From assembly GCA_016868305.1 (NCBI GenBank), contig VGHK01000017.1:1-46339 (forward strand): DNA of 46,339 nt, given 5' to 3'. The translations under genes were made by a program, and so were the position numbers. Under the pieces are notes generated by a model that saw only the letters and a list, made by a program, of their open reading frames with translations, searched no databases and had not been told where the DNA came from. Numbering within the stretch: position 1 is the stretch's first letter; every line of letters begins with the position of its first letter. This DNA comes from Betaproteobacteria bacterium. Its GTDB lineage: Bacteria; Pseudomonadota; Gammaproteobacteria; Burkholderiales; Burkholderiaceae_A. Below, piece after piece: positions 28,970 to 37,658 of the stretch.

Positions 28970-29593
28970 ATGACCGTCGGATCCCAGACAAGCCAAGAAA
29001 ATCACCGTACGCTCGGCAAACTGCTAATGGTGGCTATCCTGATGTTTGCCTTTGGGTTCGCGCTCGTACCGTTTTACGAAAAGATCTGCGAAATCACCGG
29101 CATTAATGTGCTGGCCTCGCGGGACAAGCTCAATCGTGACGAAGCCCGCCGATTTGCAGCCAATACCCAGGTAGATACCAGCCGGCTCGTGTCGGTGGAG
29201 TTTGACGCCAACGCCCATGGGCCCTGGCGGTTCAAGCCCCGGCTTAATGTCACTGAGGTGCACCCTGGCGAACTGGTAACCGTAATCTATGAAATCGAAA
29301 ATACGCTTGACCGAACGGTCTCGGGGCAGGCTATTCCCAGTTACGCGCCCAAGCAGTCGGCCGCCCACTTTAAAAAATTGGAATGTTTCTGTTTTGAGCA
29401 GCAAGACTTAACAGCCGGCCAGGTGCGCGAGTTCCCCGTGGTTTTCGTAATCGACCCCGAGCTGCCAGATGGGATTCGCAACATCACCTTGAGCTACACC
29501 TTTTTTGAGATTGGGGCAGGCATTCCCCGTCCGCCGCAGACCTCTTCTGCAGTGTCTTCCCAGCCCCTGGTGCTCCCACAGCCGCGGTCTTAG
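28970..29593 (+). CDS. ctaG: Cytochrome c oxidase assembly protein CtaG (Cox11)
   Basis: Delivers copper to the CuB site of subunit I. One N-terminal membrane helix (about 16-34) precedes the periplasmic domain. ECFCFEQQ (Cys139 and Cys141) is the copper-binding motif, and YEKICEITGIN and IRNITLSYTFF are standard Cox11 segments. ATG 28970. Length is 207 residues with a Pro/Ser-rich tail. It lies between the small assembly protein and a DUF2970 gene, as usual. Confidence 0.96.
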   Translation: MTVGSQTSQENHRTLGKLLMVAILMFAFGFALVPFYEKICEITGINVLASRDKLNRDEARRFAANTQVDTSRLVSVEFDANAHGPWRFKPRLNVTEVHPGELVTVIYEIENTLDRTVSGQAIPSYAPKQSAAHFKKLECFCFEQQDLTAGQVREFPVVFVIDPELPDGIRNITLSYTFFEIGAGIPRPPQTSSAVSSQPLVLPQPRS

Positions 29594-29628
29594 TCGCTGG
29601 CACGCCCGGTCTTTTTGTAGCGCTCTTT

Positions 29629-29853
29629 ATGAATTCCCTGGATGACCTTAAAGAAGCCCGTGCCCGCAAGGGAAGCTTTGTACAGACAGTGGTCGCGGTA
29701 CTGTGGTCTTTCTTTGGGGTTCGTAAGGCCGAGGGGCATGACGATGACGTTGCCCGCCTTAACCCCGTACATGTCATTATTGCTGGCGTAGCGATGGGAT
29801 TTTTATTTGTGCTGAGCCTGGTGTTTCTGGTGCGAATAGTCGTCGGGCTGTAA
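29629..29853 (+). CDS. DUF2970 family protein
   Basis: 74 residues with SFVQTVVAVLWSFFGVRK followed by a C-terminal membrane helix (about 48-72). DUF2970 proteins are small single-helix proteins regularly encoded between ctaG and coxC in Burkholderiales; the role is unknown and oxidase assembly is only inferred. ATG 29629. Confidence 0.82.
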   Translation: MNSLDDLKEARARKGSFVQTVVAVLWSFFGVRKAEGHDDDVARLNPVHVIIAGVAMGFLFVLSLVFLVRIVVGL

Positions 29854-29941
29854 GACTTTTTCGTGCCTTTTCATTTCAGACAGTACTGCTCAAGAGATTT
29901 TCAGTAGTTCAATGCTTTGTAGTTAAAAAAGGGAGATAACA

Positions 29942-30808
29942 ATGGGTGCCACCACGCATGGCCAAGCGCCTTATTACTTCGTACCCGCGCCAAGCAAATG
30001 GCCGATGGTCGGGGCGATTTCAATGTTCTTTTTCATGCTTGGCATGTCAGGCACCGTCAATGGTGCGGGCTATGGGCCATACGCCCTTGCCCTGTCATTT
30101 GCCATTCTTGTGTATATGTTCTTTGGATGGTTTGCCGCTGTGATTCACGAGTCTGAGGGTGGCCAGTACAACCATCGTGTCGATGCCAGCTTCCGCTGGA
30201 GCATGAGCTGGTTCATCTTTAGCGAAGTCATGTTCTTTGCCGCGTTCTTCGGCGCGCTCTTCTATGCCCGTGTGATTGCTATGCCATGGCTCGGAGACCT
30301 GGACCACAAGTCGTTTATCTGGCCCGACTTTTCTGCGCAGTGGCCAAACGCAGGGCCGGCAGGAATAGTGGAGTCCTTCCAGACCATGGGGCCGTTTTGG
30401 ATTCCCACCATTAACACGGCACTTCTGTTGGCATCGGGTGTCACCCTCACCATTGCACACCATGCCCTGCGTGAGGACCACCGCAGCAAAGTGATCTTCT
30501 GGCTGGGTATAACGATATTACTGGGCCTTATATTTCTGGGATGTCAGGCCTATGAGTACATGCATGCCTATGCCGATCTCAACCTAAAGCTTAGCTCTGG
30601 CATATTTGGCTCTACCTTTTATATGCTCACCGGGTTTCACGGATTTCACGTAACCGTGGGTGCCATCATGCTTATCGTGATCTGGTTTCGGGTGCGCAGT
30701 GGCCACTTTAAGCCAAGCCATCATTTTGCCTTCGAAGGTGCTGCCTGGTATTGGCACTTTGTAGATGTGGTCTGGCTTGGCCTCTACGTTGTGGTCTACT
30801 GGTTGTAG
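29942..30808 (+). CDS. coxC: Cytochrome c oxidase subunit III
   Basis: The non-catalytic seven-helix core subunit. YYFVPAPSKWPMVGA at the N-terminus, WFIFSEVMFFAAFFGALFYAR, GFHGFHVTVGAIML and WYWHFVDVVWLGLYVVVYWL are standard. Length is 288 residues. ATG 29942 has GGGAG upstream. A hairpin terminator follows the stop by about 20 bases. Confidence 0.98.
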   Translation: MGATTHGQAPYYFVPAPSKWPMVGAISMFFFMLGMSGTVNGAGYGPYALALSFAILVYMFFGWFAAVIHESEGGQYNHRVDASFRWSMSWFIFSEVMFFAAFFGALFYARVIAMPWLGDLDHKSFIWPDFSAQWPNAGPAGIVESFQTMGPFWIPTINTALLLASGVTLTIAHHALREDHRSKVIFWLGITILLGLIFLGCQAYEYMHAYADLNLKLSSGIFGSTFYMLTGFHGFHVTVGAIMLIVIWFRVRSGHFKPSHHFAFEGAAWYWHFVDVVWLGLYVVVYWL

Positions 30809-30829
30809 CCAGTTCGGTAGCCTGTCGGC

Positions 30830-30858
30830 AAAAGGGCGGCGATCTAGCTGCCCTTTTT
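30830..30858 (+). terminator. Intrinsic terminator after coxC
   Basis: AAAAGGGCGGC (30830-30840), loop GATCTA, then GCTGCCCTTTT (30847-30857) form an 11-bp stem with one G-U pair, followed by another T. The A-tract on the other side could also stop minus-strand transcription from the DUF2909 gene, whose stop codon is only a few bases away. Confidence 0.85.
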
Positions 30859-30863
30859 CGATT

Positions 30864-31067
30864 CTAAATTCGAATCCCTGTTGACTCAATAAGCCCAAGC
30901 CGGTGGGCCAAGAGCAGGGACAAAAAGAGCAGTATCGATAGCCCCACCCGTATGGCCAGTGCGGTTACGGTTCGGTTGCTCTGACCCTTATCGCGCATCA
31001 GATAAACCAGCGCCGACCCCAGGCTTGCCAGTATCAACAAAAACGCCACTGCAATCGCAATCTTCAT
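30864..31067 (-). CDS. DUF2909 twin-transmembrane protein
   Basis: 67 residues with two hydrophobic helices (about 2-23 and 38-56) joined by YLMRDKGQSNRTVTALAIRVG. The MRDKGQSxRTVxALxxRxG pattern is typical of DUF2909 proteins encoded between coxC and SURF1 on the opposite strand in Burkholderiales. Function unknown. Its ATG (31067) lies two bases from the SURF1 start on the other strand, so each gene's ribosome-binding region lies inside the other gene. Confidence 0.85.
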   Translation of the reverse strand: MKIAIAVAFLLILASLGSALVYLMRDKGQSNRTVTALAIRVGLSILLFLSLLLAHRLGLIESTGIRI

Positions 31068-31069
31068 TC

Positions 31070-31849
31070 ATGACTCGTCGCCGACCGAATGCCGCAAGCC
31101 TAACATGCCTTTTCTTGGCAGCATTAGGGCTTGTCCTGGGGGTCTGGCAGTGGCAGAGAAGCCTCTATAAGCTCGACCTGGCGGAAAAAAGGGCGCGCGT
31201 GCAGGCCACTGTGCTGCAACTGGGAAAGGATTCTGAGGCGCTCTGGCAGGCGGATATTTCGGCCCAGGCCTGGGATCAGCAGGCGGTACGCCTGGCCGGG
31301 TTCTGGAGGCAGGACCGTCAGATCTATCTGGATAATCGTGCCCACGAGGGTAGGGCAGGTGTGCATGTGCTCACCCCGCTAAACCTGCCCGATGGAAGCC
31401 TTGTCTGGGTGAACCGTGGCTGGGCGCCGCGAATGCCGGGAAGCATCACCGGCAGTAGTGCCGATCAGGTGGCCCAGGGTTACGTAACCGGCCAGGCCCA
31501 CCCCGCCCCCGATGGGCCTCAGACGCTGCAGGCCCTTGGCCAGGCAAGCGTGATGCGACGGATTGAGTTGAGTCAGGACCCGAATGCGCTTCGGCAGGGC
31601 GCACTCTGGCAGAACTTTGACCCCGAGGCTGCCGGGCAGTGGCTAAGCGGCAGTGCCGACGGCCAGGTGCGGGTCTGGCCCCTGATCTTCTGGCAGACTA
31701 GTGAGGCGGACGATGGCCTGGTTCGCAGCCTGCCCAAGGTAGGCGCCGATGCGGTGGCTATGCATCGCGGGTATGCCCTGCAGTGGTGGCTTCTCATGCT
31801 CGTAGCGCTGTTTTTTGCCTGGCGCCTTTCACAAAAGGATTCTTCTTGA
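31070..31849 (+). CDS. SURF1 family cytochrome oxidase assembly protein
   Basis: Helps insert heme A into subunit I. Topology is typical: one N-terminal membrane helix (about 10-28), a periplasmic domain and one C-terminal helix (about 237-253). VRLAGFWRQDRQIYLDNRAHEGRAGVHVLTPL and VWVNRGWAP are SURF1 signatures. ATG 31070 gives 259 residues; no ribosome binding site is visible before it. The stop overlaps the next start (TGATG). Confidence 0.9.
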   Translation: MTRRRPNAASLTCLFLAALGLVLGVWQWQRSLYKLDLAEKRARVQATVLQLGKDSEALWQADISAQAWDQQAVRLAGFWRQDRQIYLDNRAHEGRAGVHVLTPLNLPDGSLVWVNRGWAPRMPGSITGSSADQVAQGYVTGQAHPAPDGPQTLQALGQASVMRRIELSQDPNALRQGALWQNFDPEAAGQWLSGSADGQVRVWPLIFWQTSEADDGLVRSLPKVGADAVAMHRGYALQWWLLMLVALFFAWRLSQKDSS

Positions 31850-32541
31850 TGTCATCTTCGTTGCAGTCACCAGACGCGCCACCAAAACGCTCGATGGCTA
31901 TGTTCTGGCTAGTGGTGCTGGTCTGTATTGCACCCGTGGCTGCCTCTTACTTTCTTTACTATGGCGTTCGGCCCGAGGGAAGAACGAACTACGGCACGCT
32001 ACTCGATCCCCAGATTACGGTAGCTGCCATTGCAACCACCCCCTTGGTGAGGGCCAACCAGGAGTCTGGCCTTGAGGATTTTCTGTCGGCATTGCCGCAG
32101 GACAATCCTCGTCTGGCCTTGGCGAGCCTGGGAGATTTTCGTGGCCGTTGGCTTTTGGTTCGGGTCGGGCCGTCTTCTTGTGATGCAGACTGCCGTAACC
32201 AGCTCTATGTCATGCGTCAGCTGCGTCTGACAACAGGCAGGGAACGTGACCGGGTGGAGCGGCTCTGGCTTGTCACCGATGCCGGCACACCTGCGGCACA
32301 GGCCCTTGCAGACTATGCGGGAACCTGGGTGCTTTCCGTGTCGCAGCCCGAAATCGAACGGTGGCCCCGTGAAGCACAGACTCAGGCTGCCCCGGGGGCA
32401 ACGGCCCTAGCCCCCACGGCGGGGCACCTCTGGCTGATCGATCCCCTGGGAAACCTTATGATGCGTTTCCCCTTAGACCCCGATCCTGCGAAAATGAAAA
32501 AAGATCTTATGAAACTGCTCAAAGCCTCACGCGTCGGATAA
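31849..32541 (+). CDS. Membrane-anchored SCO/thioredoxin-like protein of the cox cluster
   Basis: One membrane helix (about 17-38) precedes a periplasmic domain of thioredoxin-like pattern. FRGRWLLVRVGPSSCDADC places Cys111 and Cys115 as a CxxxC pair at the position of the SCO copper site. LWLIDPLGNLMMRFPLDPDP resembles the SCO segment that normally carries the copper His, but I see no His in that stretch. Betaproteobacteria carry a protein of this kind after SURF1. A thiol or copper role in oxidase assembly is inferred. 230 residues. Confidence 0.7.
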   Translation: MSSSLQSPDAPPKRSMAMFWLVVLVCIAPVAASYFLYYGVRPEGRTNYGTLLDPQITVAAIATTPLVRANQESGLEDFLSALPQDNPRLALASLGDFRGRWLLVRVGPSSCDADCRNQLYVMRQLRLTTGRERDRVERLWLVTDAGTPAAQALADYAGTWVLSVSQPEIERWPREAQTQAAPGATALAPTAGHLWLIDPLGNLMMRFPLDPDPAKMKKDLMKLLKASRVG

Positions 32542-32550
32542 AGCCCCCCC

Positions 32551-33453
32551 ATGTCTGCCTCAATTGCCCGATCTTCGCCATTGGCGGTACTGCGTCAGTA
32601 CTATGTACTGACCAAGCCCCGCGTGAATGTCTTGATCATTTTTTGTGCCGTCATCGGCATGCTGCTGGCTCAGCCAACGCTTGCCCCACTTGACCGACTG
32701 GTCTGGGCAACGATAGGCATTGGGCTGGTCGCCGGGGCCGCCGCTGCCGTGAACTGTCTGGTGGAAAGCCATATCGATGCCAAAATGGCCCGAACCGCCT
32801 GGCGCCCCCTGCCCTCAGGAACCTTAACCGTATCTCAGACGCTGGTGTTTTCAGGCCTGCTCGGTGGCCTGGGTATGTGGGTGCTTTTTGTTTTTGTAAA
32901 TCCTTTAACCGCCTGGTTAACGCTGGCCACATTCGTGGGCTATGCCGTTATCTATACCCTGGTGCTCAAGCCACTCACCCCGCAGAACATTGTTATTGGC
33001 GGTGCCTCAGGCGCAATGCCACCGGTTCTGGGCTGGGCTGCGGTGGCCAATGAGGCTCCGCCTGAGGCATGGGTGTTGTTTCTGATTATCTTTGTCTGGA
33101 CGCCACCGCACTTCTGGGCCTTGGCCCTTTATCGGGCCGATGACTATGCCCGCTCGGGGCTGCCCATGCTTCCGGTAACCCACGGATCAGCCTTTACCCG
33201 GCTTCAGATATTGCTCTACACCGTCTTGCTTGTGGCCACCACCTTGCTGCCCACAGCCGTAGGCATGAGCGGTGTCTGGTACCTCCTGGCGGCCTTGGGG
33301 CTTGGGGCACGGTTTCTCTGGCTGGCCTGGGCCCTGTACCAGCAGTATTCGGAGGCCCTGGCAAAAAAGACTTTCCGGTTTTCTATTAATTACTTAGCCC
33401 TTTTGTTTGCGGCCCTTTTGGCGGATCACTTCTTGCGTTCTGTTTTGGGCTAG
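32551..33453 (+). CDS. ctaB: Protoheme IX farnesyltransferase (heme O synthase)
   Basis: A multi-helix UbiA-family enzyme that farnesylates heme B to heme [16 protein letters not shown] is the N-terminal signature, [23 protein letters not shown] the first Asp-rich prenyl-diphosphate site, and [28 protein letters not shown] the second. Length is 300 residues. It starts ten bases after the SCO-like gene. Heme A synthase (ctaA), usually next to it, is absent. Confidence 0.96.
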   Translation: MSASIARSSPLAVLRQYYVLTKPRVNVLIIFCAVIGMLLAQPTLAPLDRLVWATIGIGLVAGAAAAVNCLVESHIDAKMARTAWRPLPSGTLTVSQTLVFSGLLGGLGMWVLFVFVNPLTAWLTLATFVGYAVIYTLVLKPLTPQNIVIGGASGAMPPVLGWAAVANEAPPEAWVLFLIIFVWTPPHFWALALYRADDYARSGLPMLPVTHGSAFTRLQILLYTVLLVATTLLPTAVGMSGVWYLLAALGLGARFLWLAWALYQQYSEALAKKTFRFSINYLALLFAALLADHFLRSVLG

Positions 33454-34020
<567 letters not shown>

Positions 34021-34025
34021 CGCTC

Positions 34026-34592
34026 TTAACGCCTCTGCAATAGGGTCTGAAAGCTGCGGCCAGTCTTGGCCGCGCGCAGAACCTCCCAGTCTGTCTGTTC
34101 AGCCTCCGGCAGGTCTAGGGGCCAGCAAGCCTCCGATTCGACGTATACCAACGCCCCGGGCCGTGTCTGTGTAACCACAGCGTGTAAAGAAGGCCTCATC
34201 AGGTTCAGGCCAAAAGGCGGGTCTAGGAAGACGAGCGCAAAGGGACTGCCTGGCAACTGCCGATGATCCAGAAAACGGCCCCGCAGCAGCCGCACCGATG
34301 GTGGCGCCTTCAGAAGGCGCAGGCTCTGGTCAATGCCAAGGGCGGCTGCTGGGTCGCTTTCCACCAGGGTGACACTGGCAGCGCCGCGCGAGGCCGCTTC
34401 CAGGCCTAAGGCACCCGAACCAGCGTAGGCATCAAGAACATCGACTTCCTCCCAGCCCCAGGGCAGCCATGTGTTTAGCCAGTTAAAAAGGGTCTCTCGT
34501 GCCCGGTCTGAGGTCGGGCGAAGACCAGGCCGCTGCGCTACTGAAATACGCCGACTGCGCCACTGGCCAGCGATGATGCGTATCTGACCCAT
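34026..34592 (-). CDS. rsmD: 16S rRNA (guanine(966)-N(2))-methyltransferase
   Basis: IRIIAGQWRSRRI is the N-terminal RsmD signature, RPTSDRARETLFNWL binds rRNA, VLDAYAGSGALGLEAASRGA is the SAM site, and FLDPPF the catalytic N-methyltransferase motif. 188 residues. It follows the second M16 gene by 18 bases on the same strand. Confidence 0.95.
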   Translation of the reverse strand: MGQIRIIAGQWRSRRISVAQRPGLRPTSDRARETLFNWLNTWLPWGWEEVDVLDAYAGSGALGLEAASRGAASVTLVESDPAAALGIDQSLRLLKAPPSVRLLRGRFLDHRQLPGSPFALVFLDPPFGLNLMRPSLHAVVTQTRPGALVYVESEACWPLDLPEAEQTDWEVLRAAKTGRSFQTLLQRR

Positions 34593-34610
34593 GGCAGAGG
34601 CCGTGCCGCC

Positions 34611-36056
34611 TTAGCGACTCTCTGTAGCAGCCCCGCCAGCGACAACCACCGTGCTTAGCCTTGACAGGACGAGCCGCTGTTGCAGTATGACCCGTATGTC
34701 TTCTTTGGTAACGAGCGACACTGCCTCGGTCCAGCTATCCAGGTAGTTAAGGGGCATCCGGTAGAAGCCCATCTGGGCGAGGGTCTCCAGAAGCTTTCGG
34801 TTGCTATCAAGCCTGAGGGCAAAGCCGCCGAGCAGGTTCTTCTTTGCTGCCTCTATCTCTTCGTCGGTGGGCCCGTCCCGCACATAGGCCTCCAGGGTTG
34901 CCCGCACCACCTCTAGCGCCTCCTGCGACCGCTCGCGCTGCGTCTGAAGTCCGACCAGAAATGGGCCTGGCTGAGCCAGCGGAGAGATAGCCGAAAATAC
35001 GCTGTAGGACAGCCCCCGCTTCTCGCGAACCTCTTGGGTGAGTCGCGAGGTAAAGCCCCCGCCACCCAGAATATGGTTTGCCACCATGAGAGTGAAGAAC
35101 TCATGGCGTTCGTGTCGGGCAAGCATGGGCAGGCCCATCCAGATATGGCTCTGGCTGGCGGTGTGTTCGATGTCGACACGCCTGCCTTCCCGCGCTAAGC
35201 GAACCGGCGCAAGAACCGCAGGCATCTCGGAGGCAGATGGGTCTGCGGCAGCGGATATGCCTGCGGTCTGGCGCTCGGCAAGCGGCGCCAGCACTTTCTC
35301 CGCAAGGTCTTGGGCGTGCTGTGCCGAGAGGTCACCCACAATGACCACGGTGATCCGGTCGGGCCGCCAGAACTGTCGATGAAAGCCTTGCAGGTCGCCT
35401 TGCGCGATGGCAGACAGTGACTCGATGGATTCATTGCGCCCGTAAGCATGCTCTGGATACATGGCCTGCCATAGCGCACGAGAAGCAAGGGTCTGAGGGC
35501 GATTCAACGCATCCTTTAGGCCCGCGACAGCACGTGCCTGCTCGCGCGCCAGAATCTCAGCATCAAAGGCGGGGTGGGCCAGTACGCGGCCGATCCAGTC
35601 AGTGGCAGGCGCCCGCACCTCTGGGTCAGAGAGAAATCGAAAACGAAGACTGGTGCGGTCTTGGCCGGCCCCGCCGGAGCGCTCTAGGGCAAGGTCTGCC
35701 CAGATACGGCCCAGCGCCTGCTCGTTGAGGGCAGGCTGCATCTGCGTGGCCCGAAGCCCCCGAAACAGCATTCCTGCCGTCATGCTGGCAAGCCCCTCTT
35801 TACCGACCGGATCCCATCGGCTGCCGGCATCAATCTCAATTGCGAGGTCAATGATGGGAATCGAGGGCGCCTGAAGAAACAACAGCCGAGCCCCGTGGGA
35901 GGTGATGGTCTGCGTGATCTTGGGGCTGCTGGCTGCCGAGCCCACCGCTGGAAAGATGACTGCGATAAGAAAAGACAGCGTCAGCCAGAAAAAGGCGATT
36001 AGGCTCTTGCGGCGGCTCAGATGCGCCTGAGATAAAAATATGGAGGTTGGGTTCAT
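34611..36056 (-). CDS. M16-family peptidase-like protein lacking the zinc site
   Basis: An exported M16 (insulinase-type) fold protein. A signal peptide ends near residue 41 (AVGSAAS). At the place of the HxxEH zinc motif the sequence reads GLASMTAGML, so it cannot bind catalytic zinc. The C-terminal M16 domain contains GGGGFTSRLTQEVREKRGLSYSVFS, the conserved Arg-Tyr region. It is probably the non-catalytic partner of the active M16 protein encoded just upstream. 481 residues. Confidence 0.9.
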   Translation of the reverse strand: MNPTSIFLSQAHLSRRKSLIAFFWLTLSFLIAVIFPAVGSAASSPKITQTITSHGARLLFLQAPSIPIIDLAIEIDAGSRWDPVGKEGLASMTAGMLFRGLRATQMQPALNEQALGRIWADLALERSGGAGQDRTSLRFRFLSDPEVRAPATDWIGRVLAHPAFDAEILAREQARAVAGLKDALNRPQTLASRALWQAMYPEHAYGRNESIESLSAIAQGDLQGFHRQFWRPDRITVVIVGDLSAQHAQDLAEKVLAPLAERQTAGISAAADPSASEMPAVLAPVRLAREGRRVDIEHTASQSHIWMGLPMLARHERHEFFTLMVANHILGGGGFTSRLTQEVREKRGLSYSVFSAISPLAQPGPFLVGLQTQRERSQEALEVVRATLEAYVRDGPTDEEIEAAKKNLLGGFALRLDSNRKLLETLAQMGFYRMPLNYLDSWTEAVSLVTKEDIRVILQQRLVLSRLSTVVVAGGAATESR

Positions 36057-36146
36057 GGGCGGCTACCTGGCGGTATCAAGGGCGGGATGGAGGGGCGGAA
36101 TGAAAGGGCGCGATTAAGGCCATGGCAGGGCGGCAGTCATGCTGCA

Positions 36147-37577
36147 CTAGTGCCGTGGCAGAGCGGGGCCAAAACCCCGACGCGCGGCGGGGCGGCTGCC
36201 GGCTGGCAGGGGCTCGAGCTCAATCACGGTGAGGCGGTCCGGGGTGAAGGTGTCTGCGGCCACACGACGAAGGTCTTCCGCCCGGATTGTCTGCAGTACG
36301 TCGAGCCAGTCGGAGACGTCGGTTACCGGCCTGCCCATAGAGGCCAGTCGGCCCGCCTGCATGGCACGCGAAAAGAGCGAATCCTGCTGGTAGACCTGGC
36401 CTGCCTTTGCCTGACGGCGCAGGCGCGAAAGGTCTTCATCTGAAACGCCTTCGCGGGCGATGCGGTCAAGGATCTGGCTGATCTCTTGCTGCAGCTGTGC
36501 AGTCGTGGTGCCGGGGCTTGGCGTAGCCTGAATGGTAAAAAGCCCTGGGCTTCGGGCGATGCCGTCGGCCCCGCTGTTTACAGATAGGGCTAGCCTGCGC
36601 TGCCGCACGAGCTCTGTGACCAGAATGCCGGTGTCAGAGTCATCTAGCAGGGTGGAAAGCATGGATAAGGCGACTACATCTCGGGCCCTGGGGTTGTCGG
36701 CCGAAAGCCGCCCATCGCCCGGGCCTATAGTGGGGGCCTTCCATGCCTGAATGAAGAAGGGATTCTCTGCTGGTGCCTTGACACGGGCAGTACGCAGCCC
36801 ATTTTGCGCTGGTTCGGACTGGGGCCTAAGGTCTACTGCGGGTTTGGGCTGCCAGTTTTTGTAGAGCTTCTCCAGTTCGGTGAACACTGCCTCGGAGTCA
36901 ACATCGCCCGCCACCACCACGGTGGCAAAGTTCGGGCCATACCAGGTGTCGTACCAGCGGCGTGCATCATTGGCCGTGAGGTTCTCCAGGTCGTTCATCC
37001 AGCCAATAATGGGGTTACGCGTAGGATGCGCCTGAAACGCAGTACCCATAAGCGCCTCGTAGGCAAGCCCGCTGGGGCTGTCGTCGGTGCGTAGACGCCG
37101 CTCCTCCATTACCACCTGGATCTCTTTGGCAAACTCTGCATCGTCGAATCGGAGGCGCTGCATACGGTCAGCTTCCAGCGCCATGACCTCAAAGAGCGCA
37201 TCGCGATGCACCTGCTGAAAGTAGCCGGTGTACTCGCGCGCCGTGAAGGCATTGTCACGGCCGCCAAGGGCGGCCACGCGTTTGCTGAACTCGCCTGCGG
37301 CAAGGGTTTCTGTGCCCTTAAACATCATGTGCTCCAGCACATGGGCAAGACCAGTTTTTCCATTGGTTTCATCAATAGACCCCGCGCGAATCCAGGCCAT
37401 ATGCAGGGCGGTTGGGGCACGACGATCTTCATAGACGATGACCCGCAGCCCGTTGGCAAGCGCGCGATCAAGGCTGGGGCTGGTCGCCGACTGCGCTAGC
37501 GCCTGGGCGAAGGGCATCCACAGATAGAGAAGGCTGAAAAAAAATACGGCGGGTCGAGTCACTACAATAGAAGCCAT
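36147..37577 (-). CDS. Zinc-dependent M16-family peptidase
   Basis: A periplasmic metallopeptidase. HVLEH (79-83) is the inverted zinc motif, and VVMEERRLRTDDSP supplies the third ligand Glu. The signal peptide ends ALAQ. The frame is open to 37679, but ATG 37577 (MASIVVTRPAVFFFSLL) gives a clean signal peptide and avoids overlap with ftsY. 476 residues. Two M16 genes in tandem, one active and one inactive, is the usual arrangement, resembling the mitochondrial processing peptidase pair. Confidence 0.93.
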   Translation of the reverse strand: MASIVVTRPAVFFFSLLYLWMPFAQALAQSATSPSLDRALANGLRVIVYEDRRAPTALHMAWIRAGSIDETNGKTGLAHVLEHMMFKGTETLAAGEFSKRVAALGGRDNAFTAREYTGYFQQVHRDALFEVMALEADRMQRLRFDDAEFAKEIQVVMEERRLRTDDSPSGLAYEALMGTAFQAHPTRNPIIGWMNDLENLTANDARRWYDTWYGPNFATVVVAGDVDSEAVFTELEKLYKNWQPKPAVDLRPQSEPAQNGLRTARVKAPAENPFFIQAWKAPTIGPGDGRLSADNPRARDVVALSMLSTLLDDSDTGILVTELVRQRRLALSVNSGADGIARSPGLFTIQATPSPGTTTAQLQQEISQILDRIAREGVSDEDLSRLRRQAKAGQVYQQDSLFSRAMQAGRLASMGRPVTDVSDWLDVLQTIRAEDLRRVAADTFTPDRLTVIELEPLPAGSRPAARRGFGPALPRH

Positions 37578-37658
37578 GAGCACGTCTTTCGTCGGGGGAA
37601 ACGTATTGTCGCGTATATCAGTAGCGCATTGTGACCAGCGACAGGGCCCGGAGGTTTC

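Noticed and set aside
32551-33453. Loss of the Asp-rich motif in ctaB (NCLVESHID in place of ND..D..D)
   Set aside because: Betaproteobacterial heme O synthases normally carry an NCLVE-type variant here, so it is not a defect.
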